Below are positions 1-8,036 of a stretch of 64,000 bases of DNA, one piece after another. Source of the stretch: Marinobacter sp. F4218. Its GTDB lineage: Bacteria; Pseudomonadota; Gammaproteobacteria; Pseudomonadales; Oleiphilaceae. The stretch is taken from NCBI RefSeq assembly GCF_019443085.1, contig NZ_JAHZIL010000003.1:682001-746000 (forward strand), in the 5' to 3' direction. The translations under genes and the position numbers were made by a program. A model generated the notes under the pieces. The model did no database searches. It saw only the letters and a list, made by a program, of their open reading frames with translations, and was not told where the DNA came from. Within the stretch, counting starts at the first letter, position 1. Every line of letters begins with the position of its first letter.

Positions 1-777
1 CCGCTGGAAATCCTTGGCGCTCCAGTGGTGGATCTGGAACTCTCGTCATCACAGCCTGTCGCCATGGTTGCTGTGCGTCTATCCGATGTGCGCCCTGACA
101 ACAAGTCGACCAGGGTAAGCTATGGCCTGTTGAACCTGACGCATCGGAACAGCCATGCCAAGCCGTCCGCCCTGAAGTCCGATGAACACTACACCGTCCG
201 CGTGCAATTGAACGGCATCGCCCAGAAATTCCCGCGCGGGAACCGGATTCGTGTCGCCATTTCAACCTCCTACTTCCCTCTCGCCTGGCCACCTCCGGAA
301 TCAACCCGGCTGAAAATACATACCGCGGGCTGCCGCCTGACTTTGCCCGCCAGGCCCCCAAGGCGCGAGAGCATTTGCTTTCCGGACGCCGAAATGACCG
401 CCAGCGGAAAAAAACGTCAACTCAGGAAGGGGCATCACGACTGGCGGGTCATCCGGGAACTCGACCGGGATAACTCGACACTGGAAGTCATCAATGACAA
501 CGGTCGGTACTACCTGGAGGATGTCGATCTGACGATCGAGCACTGCGTAAGCGAGTGGTACAGCTATCAAGCCGACGATTTTGGCTCGGCCAGAGGGGAA
601 ACCCTGACGACGAGGAGCTACCGGCGCGGCGACTGGCGCATCAAAACGGTCACCCGGACGTTGCTGACCTGCGACCAGAGAAACTTTTATCTGGATGCGG
701 AACTGGATGCCTACGAAGGCGAACGCCGGATCTACTCCAGGAACTGGAACCGTGTTATCCGACGCAACCTGGTATAG
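1..777 (+). CDS. CocE/NonD-type hydrolase, C-terminal part (5' end outside window)
   Basis: The reading frame is open from the first base of the window, so this is the 3' portion (about 258 residues) of a longer gene. The visible part matches the C-terminal beta-sandwich of the X-Pro dipeptidyl-peptidase/CocE family: a region like DVRPDNKSTRVSYGLLNLTHR is followed by KFPRGNRIRVAISTSYFPL, the typical jelly-roll strands. The catalytic alpha/beta-hydrolase domain must lie upstream. Residues after about 110 are less conserved and may be a lineage-specific extension. The substrate cannot be told; the family covers acyl esters and N-terminal peptides. A GTG at base 25 would be an internal start and is not needed. 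Confidence 0.8.
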   Translation, partial: PLEILGAPVVDLELSSSQPVAMVAVRLSDVRPDNKSTRVSYGLLNLTHRNSHAKPSALKSDEHYTVRVQLNGIAQKFPRGNRIRVAISTSYFPLAWPPPESTRLKIHTAGCRLTLPARPPRRESICFPDAEMTASGKKRQLRKGHHDWRVIRELDRDNSTLEVINDNGRYYLEDVDLTIEHCVSEWYSYQADDFGSARGETLTTRSYRRGDWRIKTVTRTLLTCDQRNFYLDAELDAYEGERRIYSRNWNRVIRRNLV

Positions 778-805
778 CCATCAAGGGTTGGGAGGGGCGA
801 CGGCC

Positions 806-1438
806 TCAGCCGAGGGCCAGCCAGGCGCCCACCAGCATCATCAGGCTGCCCGCGACACGGTTAACGGTGCGCACGCCACCGCCCTGACGCAGCAGCTTGC
901 GCAAACCGCGGCCACCATGGGCGTACAGCTGCAGGCACAAAAACTCCAGCGACAGGATAATCAGGATGAGCGCCGACAACTGGGGAGCCATCGGCAACTG
1001 GCTGTCGATAAACGGGGGTAACAGGGCAACAAAAAATGCCCAGCCCTTGGGATTGGCAATCGCGGTAACGAATCCCTGCATGGCGAGCTGGCCACGGGAG
1101 GCCTGCACGGTTTCCAAGTCCTCGCTCTCCGGCATGGCCATTTTCCCCCGGGACAACCACATCTGAATGCCCAGCCACACCAGATAGGCGCCGCCGGCGT
1201 ACTTGAAGACCGCAAACGCCGTCGGGTACTTGAGCATGAAGGTTGCGACACCGACAGCAGCGGCCGACGCCACAACCGCAACGCCCACCAGCTCGCCAGC
1301 CATCATCCAGAGCGCCCGGCGCACACCAATGGTGATACCCATGGAGAGCGCCAGTGTCATGCACATACCGGGGGTAATGGACACCACGAAAAAGGTGGGG
1401 ATGAAGACCGACAACAGGGACCAGTTCAATGACAACAA
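806..1438 (-). CDS. LysE/RhtB family amino-acid exporter
   Basis: A 210-residue inner-membrane protein with about six hydrophobic segments and the LysE/RhtB N-terminal pattern (FFVVSITPGMCMTLALSMG followed by a Gly- and Arg-containing loop). The mid-protein segment ANPKGWAFFVALLPPF is also typical of the family. These proteins export amino acids or related metabolites using proton motive force. The length is normal. It is convergent with the hydrolase at the window edge and stands alone on its strand, with about 220 bases of non-coding sequence before the next gene. The substrate cannot be deduced. Confidence 0.9.
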   Translation of the reverse strand: MLSLNWSLLSVFIPTFFVVSITPGMCMTLALSMGITIGVRRALWMMAGELVGVAVVASAAAVGVATFMLKYPTAFAVFKYAGGAYLVWLGIQMWLSRGKMAMPESEDLETVQASRGQLAMQGFVTAIANPKGWAFFVALLPPFIDSQLPMAPQLSALILIILSLEFLCLQLYAHGGRGLRKLLRQGGGVRTVNRVAGSLMMLVGAWLALG

Positions 1439-1662
1439 GGCGGCGTACTCACACAGTCGATAATTTTTTCAGGATGCGATGGCGCGAGCAACAATAGCAG
1501 AACCAGCAGCACACTCCGAAATCGGCCCTGTAGAGAACGCACTTATATCGTTCTGCGCTCTGACTTCCCGGTTAAGAATGCATTGGTCCAATGCGCCAGC
1601 AATAACCACCCATAATTGCTTAAAGCAGTATCCGGTTTCAATACACACTGAGGATCAGACAC

Positions 1663-2193
1663 ATGAAAACAGCTACGACCCTGTTGGCCGCTCTGGTTCT
1701 GACAATCCCAGCGGGCCAGACTTTATCAGAGGAGAGCAGCCAACTGCTCGATGACGCCCTGAGTGCAGCCCCTCCCGGGCTTCGGGACAAGGTCACTGTC
1801 ATGGACTGGGAAAACAATGTGCTTCAGGAAGGCAGCAGTAATTACGTCTGTTTCCCGACTCCGCCAACCCTGCAAGGCACCGCTCCAATGTGTCTTGACG
1901 GTCCCTGGCAAGAGTGGGCAGGCGCCTGGATGAACAAGCAGCCTTTCACCACCTCCTCGCTCGGCATCGCATACATGCTGGCCGGTGATGAAGGGGCAAG
2001 CAACATTGATCCCTATGCCGAGGGCGAAACCGAGGACAACCAGTGGGTCAAGGAAGGTCCACATCTCATGGTGATTGTCCCCGACCCGAAAACCCTGGAT
2101 TCCATGTCAACCGATCCACATAACGGCGGGCCTTACGTCATGTGGAAGGGAACCGACTATGCCCACATCATGATTCCGGCGAGAGCCGAGTAA
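1663..2193 (+). CDS. Secreted protein of unknown function
   Basis: A 176-residue protein with a probable Sec signal peptide (MKTATTLLAALVLTIPAG, cleavage near residue 22). The mature part is acidic and rich in Trp, Pro and Gly, with two cysteines at about residues 64 and 77 that could form a disulfide. I do not recognise a named domain. A GAGGAT ribosome binding site lies a few bases before the ATG. The gene is monocistronic between a LysE exporter and a Crp-type regulator. A periplasmic location is inferred from the signal peptide only. Confidence 0.75.
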   Translation: MKTATTLLAALVLTIPAGQTLSEESSQLLDDALSAAPPGLRDKVTVMDWENNVLQEGSSNYVCFPTPPTLQGTAPMCLDGPWQEWAGAWMNKQPFTTSSLGIAYMLAGDEGASNIDPYAEGETEDNQWVKEGPHLMVIVPDPKTLDSMSTDPHNGGPYVMWKGTDYAHIMIPARAE

Positions 2194-2265
2194 CTGCCGG
2201 AACTGGGCAAGGCAGGGGCTCGCTCGCCCGGAACGACGAAAGTGAGCCCCACCCCGTCGCTGGCG

Positions 2266-2961
2266 TCAGTCAGGCAAGTGGTCGAGGTACGCCTGCAAGG
2301 TCGCAGGGTCAGTCACCGTGATACGGCCGTAATCCAGTTTCAGCAAGCCTTCCTTTTCGAACGCCTTGATCACCCGATGCACACCCTGCCGCGTCATCCC
2401 CATCATGTTGGCGATGTGTTCCCGGGTAAGCCGGAAAGTCACCGGCCGGGCGTGGGTCTCGCCGTGGCCCTGGATCTGCGCCAGGAACAGCAACCGTCGG
2501 CCGATACGGGCTTCAATGCCACGCAATGCATCATCGGCGATAATCGACATGGCCGACCACAGGCGACGGCTGACCAGATCCAGGGCTACCGGATAGGCTT
2601 CGGGGTAACGCGCCAACAACTGGCGGAAGCCCTCACCCGGCATTTCCACGATGGTTGTGTCGTCGTGCGCGGTAGCACCGTAGACCCGTGGTGTGCCCGG
2701 GGAAAACACCGTGTCGCCAAACCAGGCGGCCGTGCCGAAGATGATCAGGGTGGCTTCCCGACCCTCCGAGTTGACCGAACTGATGCGCACGGTTCCGTCA
2801 GCAATCACACACAGGGACGACTGCATCGAACCCTTGTCGTAGATCGGCTCCCCCGCCCGGAAGTGACGCCAGCGCGCCAGGGCTTCCGCTTCCGCAAACC
2901 CGGCGTCAGGCAATCCCGCCAGCAAGGGGCAGGCCTGCAGTACCGTTTTCAGATCAGACAT
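2266..2961 (-). CDS. Crp/Fnr family transcriptional regulator
   Basis: A 231-residue regulator with an N-terminal cyclic-nucleotide-binding-like beta-barrel (about residues 10-125), a dimerisation helix, and a C-terminal winged helix with the Crp signature LTREHIANMMGMTRQGVHRV at about 178-197. It lacks the N-terminal cysteine cluster of oxygen-sensing Fnr, so an iron-sulfur cluster is unlikely and the ligand is unknown. It is transcribed away from the class II aldolase gene with 124 bases between the starts, so it may control that aldolase/HD pair. A short dyad just upstream of its own start could serve autoregulation. Confidence 0.9.
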   Translation of the reverse strand: MSDLKTVLQACPLLAGLPDAGFAEAEALARWRHFRAGEPIYDKGSMQSSLCVIADGTVRISSVNSEGREATLIIFGTAAWFGDTVFSPGTPRVYGATAHDDTTIVEMPGEGFRQLLARYPEAYPVALDLVSRRLWSAMSIIADDALRGIEARIGRRLLFLAQIQGHGETHARPVTFRLTREHIANMMGMTRQGVHRVIKAFEKEGLLKLDYGRITVTDPATLQAYLDHLPD

Positions 2962-2966
2962 ACCCG

Positions 2967-2978
2967 GTTACCTGTAAC
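2967..2978. promoter_or_regulatory. Perfect dyad upstream of the Crp-type regulator
   Basis: The sequence reads GTTAC-CT-GTAAC, a perfect 5-bp inverted repeat with a 2-bp centre, starting 5 bases before the start codon of the Crp/Fnr-type gene. It could be an autoregulatory operator, but at 12 bp it could also be chance. Confidence 0.3.
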
Positions 2979-3085
2979 AACAAACCCCAAATGTAAATGA
3001 TTTGACAGTCTTGTGCTCGCTCAACTGCCTACACTGAAGTCAGGAACGCACCAACAACAAGCCAACAAGATGAGCGAGAATCACG

Positions 3086-3856
3086 ATGTCTGAACGTATT
3101 GCAATTCCGTCCAAAAAGGACGAAGTCAGTGCCGAGGAGTGGCAACTCCGTGTCGATCTGGCCGCGGCCTACCGGCTGATTGCGCTCTATGGCTGGGATG
3201 ACCTGATTTTCACCCACATCTCCGCCCGCATACCCGGGGATGAACACCACTTCCTGATCAATCCGTACGGCATGATGTTCGAGGAAATCACGGCCTCAAG
3301 TCTGGTGCGGATTGACCAGGAGGGCAACAAGATCAACCCCGAGGATTTCGACATCAACCCGGCCGGCTTCACGATTCACAGCGCCATTCACGCGGTACGC
3401 GAGGACGCAGCCTGCGTGATGCATACACACACCACCGCCGGCGTCGCGGTCTCGGCCCAGAAAGACGGGTTGCTGCCTCTGTCCCAACAGAGTCTGTTCC
3501 CGCTGTCCAACCTGGCCTACCACGATTACGAAGGCGTGGCCCTGCGGGAGGACGAAAAAGCCAGGCTGCAGAATGACCTGGGCAGCAACAACTTCATGAT
3601 CCTGCGCAACCACGGCCTGCTCACCACCGGCGGCAGCATCGCCGATGCTTTCCTGGGCATGTACATCCTCCAGCGCGCCTGCGAAGTCCAGATCCAGGCC
3701 CTGTCCGGTAACCGCGAAACGACGCCGATTCCCGGCGGCATTGTGGATACCATCCGGCAGCAGGCTGAACAGGTGACCCGGGGCATGGGCGGCAAACTCG
3801 CGTGGCCGGGCCTGCTGCGAAAGCTCGACCGTGTTGACCCCGGATTCCGTGACTGA
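3086..3856 (+). CDS. Class II aldolase/adducin family protein
   Basis: A 256-residue protein of the class II (zinc) aldolase/adducin N-terminal domain. The visible signatures are a THISARIPG-like loop, the paired metal-ligand histidines in VMHTHTTAG, and a further histidine in RNHGLLTTGG. Family members cleave or epimerise phosphorylated sugars or act on hydroxy-acids; many homologues are uncharacterised. Only 13 bases separate it from the downstream HD-domain gene, so the two are almost certainly co-transcribed. The upstream Crp-type regulator is divergent. The substrate is unknown, and a carbon-carbon bond-cleaving role is inferred from the family. Confidence 0.88.
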   Translation: MSERIAIPSKKDEVSAEEWQLRVDLAAAYRLIALYGWDDLIFTHISARIPGDEHHFLINPYGMMFEEITASSLVRIDQEGNKINPEDFDINPAGFTIHSAIHAVREDAACVMHTHTTAGVAVSAQKDGLLPLSQQSLFPLSNLAYHDYEGVALREDEKARLQNDLGSNNFMILRNHGLLTTGGSIADAFLGMYILQRACEVQIQALSGNRETTPIPGGIVDTIRQQAEQVTRGMGGKLAWPGLLRKLDRVDPGFRD

Positions 3857-3869
3857 AGGAGCCTGACCG

Positions 3870-4454
3870 ATGAACGATGTGACTGTGCCCAAGGCCAGCT
3901 TTACCCACATGAAAGACGGCACCGCCGAAGACTGGCAGACCATCGCCCGCTCCTTTGGCAACTTCGCCAAGGGGCTGCCGGACCGGATAATGGATCACCT
4001 GATGTTGCTGGAAGGTGACTTTGGCGGCTTTCCGGTGGACCGGCTGACGCACTGCCTGCAAACAGCGACACTGGCCCACCGTGACGGCAAGGACGACGAG
4101 TACGTGGTCTGCGCGCTCCTGCACGACATCGGAGACACGCTTGGCTCCTACAACCATGCCGACGTCGCTGCCGTGCTCCTGGAGCCGTTCGTCAGCGAGG
4201 CAAACCACTGGATGATCAAGCACCACGCGATCTTCCAGGGCTACTACTTCTTCCATTACCTGGGCATGGACCGCAACTTGCGGAACAACTACAAGGACCA
4301 CCCACACTTCATGCGCACCATCGAGTTTGTCAGCAAATACGACTCGCCCGCGTTTGATCCGGAGGGCGAAACCCTGCCGCTATCCTACTTTGAACCCATG
4401 GTTCGACAGGTGTTCGCCAAGCCGGTGCGTTCCCTGTACAAAGACGCCGTCTGA
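3870..4454 (+). CDS. HD-domain protein, possible PhnZ/MIOX-like diiron oxygenase
   Basis: A 194-residue single-domain HD protein preceded by a good AAGGAG ribosome binding site and closely linked to the class II aldolase. It carries His61, His85-Asp86, His96, His118/119 and Asp158. The 24-residue spacing from His61 to the HD pair, together with a late YDSPAFDP motif, resembles the six-ligand diiron set of PhnZ and myo-inositol oxygenase more than HD phosphohydrolases of the nucleotide type. In that class a mixed-valence diiron centre cleaves a C-C or C-P bond with O2. The glutamine of a typical Q-x-H start is not obvious, and HDIGD replaces HDIGH. A phosphohydrolase role is the alternative. 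Confidence 0.8.
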   Translation: MNDVTVPKASFTHMKDGTAEDWQTIARSFGNFAKGLPDRIMDHLMLLEGDFGGFPVDRLTHCLQTATLAHRDGKDDEYVVCALLHDIGDTLGSYNHADVAAVLLEPFVSEANHWMIKHHAIFQGYYFFHYLGMDRNLRNNYKDHPHFMRTIEFVSKYDSPAFDPEGETLPLSYFEPMVRQVFAKPVRSLYKDAV

Positions 4455-4461
4455 TTTCGCG

Positions 4462-4480
4462 GGCCGGCCCATGGCCGGCC
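4462..4480 (+). terminator. Hairpin after the aldolase/HD operon
   Basis: GGCCGGCC-CAT-GGCCGGCC forms an 8-bp GC stem with a 3-base loop, directly followed by TTT. It starts 7 bases after the HD-domain stop codon, so it is a likely intrinsic terminator. Confidence 0.65.
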
Positions 4481-4489
4481 TTTCCCCCC

Positions 4490-4511
4490 GCGGCCGCCCC
4501 TGTGCGGCCGC
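4490..4511 (+). terminator. Second GC hairpin behind the first
   Basis: GCGGCCGC-CCCTGT-GCGGCCGC forms an 8-bp stem with a 6-base loop, 9 bases after the preceding hairpin. It has no T-run. It could act as a back-up terminator protecting the divergently controlled LysR operon downstream. Confidence 0.4.
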
Positions 4512-4551
4512 CATGATTCCCCCCGTCACTTACTGCGCTATGCTTTAGTCA

Positions 4552-4577
4552 GACCCGGTCCAGCTGACTGGAGGGTC
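4552..4577. promoter_or_regulatory. Nested dyad before the LysR gene of the oxoproline operon
   Basis: GACCC-N3-CCAG-CTGA-CTGG-N1-GGGTC gives two nested inverted repeats, 38 to 63 bases upstream of the LysR start codon. The position suits an autoregulatory or activation site for this LysR protein. That role is inferred from symmetry and position. Confidence 0.4.
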
Positions 4578-4614
4578 AAACCTTTGTCATCCCTTCACAG
4601 CACACAGAGAACCG

Positions 4615-5547
4615 ATGAATTTTAAACGACTGGAAACCTTTATCTGGGTCGCCACACTGGGCAGCTTCCGAAAGGCTGCCGAGCGCCAGTGCACCACACA
4701 GCCAGCAATTTCCACCCGAATTGCCGCCCTGGAAGAAGAGCTGGGGGTCAAACTGTTTGAACGGGAATCCGGCCGGACCATGCTCACCACCAAGGGTCAG
4801 GAGCTCCTGCCCTACGCCGAAAAGATCGTTTTCATGTCCGAGCAGTTGCGCAAGCGCGCAGACCGGGTCGCCTTGTTGTCGGGCATTCTGCGCCTGGGCG
4901 TGTCCGAGACCATAGTGCACTCATGGCTGCCGCATTTTTTCCGGGTCCTGCATGAAACCGTGCCCAACCTGGATGTGGAAATCACGGTCGACGTTACCGG
5001 CAACCTTCGGACCGGTCTGATGGACCGAAGCCTCGACCTGGCCTTTCTGATGGGCCCGGTATCCGAGCCCAGGGTGGAAAACCGGGATTTGTGCAGTTTC
5101 CCCCTGATCTGGGTGGCCAGCCCGGAGCTGGACCTGCCTGATCGGGTGCTAAAACTGGAAGAGCTTGCCCAGTGGCCAATCATCACCTACGCCAGGAACA
5201 CCAAGCCTTTCGCAGAAATTAGCCAGAAGTTCAGCGAACTCGACGATCTTCCGGCCCGCTTCTATTCTTCCAGTTCACTGGCGGCCTGCCGTCGACTGGC
5301 GTTGGACGGAATTGGTGTATCCGCCCTCCCGATGAGCGTGATTTCCGATGGCCTGAAAAGTGGTCGACTGGTGCAACTGGAGGCAGCCTGGACCCCGTCC
5401 CAACTGGAGTTTACCGCCTCCTATCCGGCGGTGCCCTTCAACCCGGTAGCGGAACTGGCCGCCAACCTGGCGGTGGGTATTTCACGGGACTACGCCCAAC
5501 AAGGTGATCACGAAAACTTATCGCAGGACGTAAAAAACCATAATTAG
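4615..5547 (+). CDS. LysR family regulator of the 5-oxoproline operon
   Basis: A 310-residue LysR-type regulator. The N-terminal winged helix (residues 1-60) starts MNFKRLETFIWVATLGSF and continues through KAAERQCTTQPAISTRI, followed by a periplasmic-binding-protein-like co-inducer domain (about 90-295). It is the first gene of a co-directional run: the DUF1445 hydro-lyase starts 66 bases downstream, then come the TRAP and PxpABC genes. This arrangement suggests it senses a pyrrolidone or glutamate-related compound and activates the operon, and that it is itself part of the transcript. The inducer is not known. Confidence 0.9.
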   Translation: MNFKRLETFIWVATLGSFRKAAERQCTTQPAISTRIAALEEELGVKLFERESGRTMLTTKGQELLPYAEKIVFMSEQLRKRADRVALLSGILRLGVSETIVHSWLPHFFRVLHETVPNLDVEITVDVTGNLRTGLMDRSLDLAFLMGPVSEPRVENRDLCSFPLIWVASPELDLPDRVLKLEELAQWPIITYARNTKPFAEISQKFSELDDLPARFYSSSSLAACRRLALDGIGVSALPMSVISDGLKSGRLVQLEAAWTPSQLEFTASYPAVPFNPVAELAANLAVGISRDYAQQGDHENLSQDVKNHN

Positions 5548-5613
5548 ACATTTTCAGTGGACGGAATACTCTCTAATACAAGTGCAAAACAAACACAATC
5601 AGGGGTTCCCGTC

Positions 5614-6429
5614 ATGCACACTGGTGAATATTCGGAATTCAAGAATGGCCTGCTTGATCAGGCCGCCCCGCTGCGAGCACGCATCCGTTCCGGAGAGCAC
5701 ACCGGCACAACCAGCGGTATGGCGCACAGCCTGGTCCAGGGCAATGTTGTCATTCTGCCGGCCGACTGGGCGGCGGATTTCCTCATGTATTGCCAGAACA
5801 ACCCGGTTGCCCTGCCCCTGATTGGCGTATCCGAACCGGGCAATCCGGCTTTGCCGGAACTCGGTCATGACCTGGATATCCGCACGGACATCCCGGAATA
5901 CCAGGTCTTTCGCAGTGGTGAGCGGACCGAAACCGCCAGCGACATCCGGGATCTGTGGCAGGGCGACTTTGTCACGTTTGTACTGGGTTGCTCGTTTTCC
6001 TTCGAGGACGCGCTGATCCGCGCCGGCCTGTCGATCCGAAATGTCGAACAGCGCAGCAACGTGTCCATGTACCGCTCGAACATTGCGACCCGACCAGCGG
6101 GTCGATTCCGCGGCAACATGGTGGTCTCGATGCGACCGTTCAGTGGTGCCGACGCCATCCGGGCGATTCAGGTCACCACGCGGCTGCCCAAGGCCCACGG
6201 CGCCCCCGTTCACATAGGCGATCCGTCATTGATCGGAATTGGTGACCTCAACGCGCCGGATTTTGGCGATCCGGTCACCATCAGAAGCGACGAACTGCCA
6301 CTGTTCTGGGCGTGCGGAGTCACCCCACAAATTGCCCTGGAGAATGCTCGCCCCCCAATCGCGATTACTCACGTTCCGGGGAAAATGCTGCTCACCGAGC
6401 GGCTGAACGAAGAGTTGGCGGTGCTCTGA
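5614..6429 (+). CDS. DUF1445 putative hydro-lyase (YcsI family, D-glutamate cyclase-like)
   Basis: A 271-residue cytoplasmic protein of the DUF1445/YcsI family, annotated generally as putative hydro-lyase. Recognisable blocks are [19 protein letters not shown], the [14 protein letters not shown] segment and a C-terminal [15 protein letters not shown] segment. The start at the ATG preceding HTGEYSEF is preferred because homologues begin near there; an in-frame start 57 bases upstream lies only 9 bases after the LysR stop. Mammalian D-glutamate cyclase contains a DUF1445 domain, which fits co-occurrence with 5-oxoprolinase genes. The inferred role is interconversion of a glutamate isomer and 5-oxoproline, or supply of a related hydroxy/oxo acid. 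Confidence 0.85.
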   Translation: MHTGEYSEFKNGLLDQAAPLRARIRSGEHTGTTSGMAHSLVQGNVVILPADWAADFLMYCQNNPVALPLIGVSEPGNPALPELGHDLDIRTDIPEYQVFRSGERTETASDIRDLWQGDFVTFVLGCSFSFEDALIRAGLSIRNVEQRSNVSMYRSNIATRPAGRFRGNMVVSMRPFSGADAIRAIQVTTRLPKAHGAPVHIGDPSLIGIGDLNAPDFGDPVTIRSDELPLFWACGVTPQIALENARPPIAITHVPGKMLLTERLNEELAVL

Positions 6430-6482
6430 CAGCCGCCTGTTGACAACCTAAGCAACAAAAACGAAAGCACGGGAGAAACACA

Positions 6483-7448
6483 ATGTTCAAGCAAATTGCC
6501 ACCGGTGCCCTACTGACAGGGGCACTCTTCACCTCAGCGGTCAACGCTGATCAATGGCATATGCCAACACCCTATGGCGATGCCAACCTGCCCACCAAGA
6601 TTGCCTACCAGTTTGCCGAAGACATAAAGACCGGCACCGATGGTGACATCGACGTGACGGTCCATTCCGGGGCGTCACTGGTCAAGCATCCGGAAATCCC
6701 GCGCGCCGTCCGAACCGGTCAGGTCCAGCTGGGTGAGATCTTCATCGGCATCATGGGCAACACCCATCCGGTCTTCAAGCACGACAATATCCCGTTCCTG
6801 GCGACCAACTTCGACGATGCCAAGAGACTCTGGGAAGCCGCCAGACCGGAAGTCGAGAAGCAACTCGACAAGGAAGGGATGGTGTTGCTGTATTCCGTGC
6901 CCTGGCCGGCCCAGAGCCTGTATACCAAGGCTCCGGTCAACTCCCTCAGCGATCTCGAAGGCCTGAAGATGCGTGCCTACAGCCCATCGACCTCACGCCT
7001 TGCCGACCTGATGAACACCACGCCGACTACCGTGCAGGTGCCGGAAATCCCGCAGGCTTTCAGCACCGGCATCATCGACGCCATGATCACGTCGCCCTCC
7101 ACTGGCGCGAATGGCCAGGCCTGGGACTATCTGTCCCATTACACCGACATCAAGGCCTGGATTCCGAAAAACGTCGTGGTAGCTAACAAGCGCGCGTTTC
7201 GCCGACTGAGCGACGAACAGCGCCAGGTCATCCTTGACGCCGCCGCAGCTGCCGAGGCCAAGGGCTGGGAAGGGGTTCGTGTAACCGCTGCCGAGGACAC
7301 GGCCACCCTGGCGGAACACGGCATCACCGTGTCCGAGCCGTCCGAGGAACTGATGAGCGAACTCCAGAAGATCGGCGACATCATGATCCAGGAGTGGGAA
7401 GCAGAGGCTCCTCAAGAAGTTGGCACCATTCTTAAGGCCTACCGTTAA
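6483..7448 (+). CDS. dctP: TRAP transporter solute-binding protein (DctP family)
   Basis: A 321-residue periplasmic solute-binding protein with a signal peptide cleaved after about residue 22 (ALFTSAVNA, then DQ). It shows the DctP-family core: an LGEIFIGIMGNTHPVF segment, the ligand-carboxylate arginine region near LKMRAYSPSTSRL, and NVVVANKRAFRRLSD. Such proteins capture carboxylated ligands for the DctQM membrane pair encoded next. Its place between a DUF1445 enzyme and PxpABC suggests 5-oxoproline or a glutamate derivative as ligand. A strong hairpin follows this gene, so it is probably made in excess over the permeases. Confidence 0.92.
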   Translation: MFKQIATGALLTGALFTSAVNADQWHMPTPYGDANLPTKIAYQFAEDIKTGTDGDIDVTVHSGASLVKHPEIPRAVRTGQVQLGEIFIGIMGNTHPVFKHDNIPFLATNFDDAKRLWEAARPEVEKQLDKEGMVLLYSVPWPAQSLYTKAPVNSLSDLEGLKMRAYSPSTSRLADLMNTTPTTVQVPEIPQAFSTGIIDAMITSPSTGANGQAWDYLSHYTDIKAWIPKNVVVANKRAFRRLSDEQRQVILDAAAAAEAKGWEGVRVTAAEDTATLAEHGITVSEPSEELMSELQKIGDIMIQEWEAEAPQEVGTILKAYR

Positions 7449-7470
7449 CGCTCCATTCACAAGACGTTCT

Positions 7471-7491
7471 CCCCCCGGAAACCCCGGGGGG
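7471..7491 (+). terminator. Intra-operon hairpin between dctP and dctQ
   Basis: CCCCCCGG-AAACC-CCGGGGGG forms a perfect 8-bp GC stem with a 5-base loop in the 69-base gap between the binding protein and the small permease. It is followed by GCAGTTC rather than a T-run. It probably stabilises the upstream mRNA or partly terminates transcription, raising dctP output relative to dctQM. Confidence 0.6.
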
Positions 7492-7517
7492 CAGTTCAGC
7501 CTTGGGAGGCATTCTTA

Positions 7518-8036
7518 ATGAGTTCTCTTCGCGACAAGTTTTATCTGGCATCCGGCTACGCGGCTGGCTTCTGCATTGCCCTGATCATGGTGGTCATCCT
7601 GATGCAGATCGTTGGCAGAATTTTCGGCTTTATCATTCCGTCTGCGGAAAACGTGTCAGGGTATGCACTCGCCGCCTCCACCTTTTTCGGACTCGCCTAC
7701 ACCTTTCACGAGGGCGGGCATATTCGGGTCTCGCTGGTCATTCAGAAGTGGCCTCCTCGGGCGCGGTATATCCAGGAACTGGTCGTTCTTATCTTCGGCT
7801 TCGGGCTTGCCTGCTACATGACGTTCTACTGCTGGCATATGGTGTATGAGTCCTACATTTTTGAGGAAGTCTCCCACGGCTACATCCCCATCCCGATCTG
7901 GATTCCGCAGATTCCCGTGGGGCTGGGCATGACGGCCCTGGCCGTTGCGATGCTGGACGACCTGATTGCGGTTCTGAGAAAGCAGACGCCGTCCTATCAG
8001 CAGCATGAGAACGACATCAACCTGGAGGAGATCTGA
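7518..8036 (+). CDS. dctQ: TRAP transporter small permease (DctQ family)
   Basis: A 172-residue inner-membrane protein with four predicted transmembrane helices, the architecture of DctQ small subunits. The FHEGGHIRVSLVI motif in the loop after helix 2 is diagnostic. It starts with ATG after a GGAGGC ribosome binding site and overlaps the large permease by one base at TGATG, indicating translational coupling. It pairs with DctM to form the sodium-driven membrane component served by the preceding binding protein. Confidence 0.93.
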   Translation: MSSLRDKFYLASGYAAGFCIALIMVVILMQIVGRIFGFIIPSAENVSGYALAASTFFGLAYTFHEGGHIRVSLVIQKWPPRARYIQELVVLIFGFGLACYMTFYCWHMVYESYIFEEVSHGYIPIPIWIPQIPVGLGMTALAVAMLDDLIAVLRKQTPSYQQHENDINLEEI

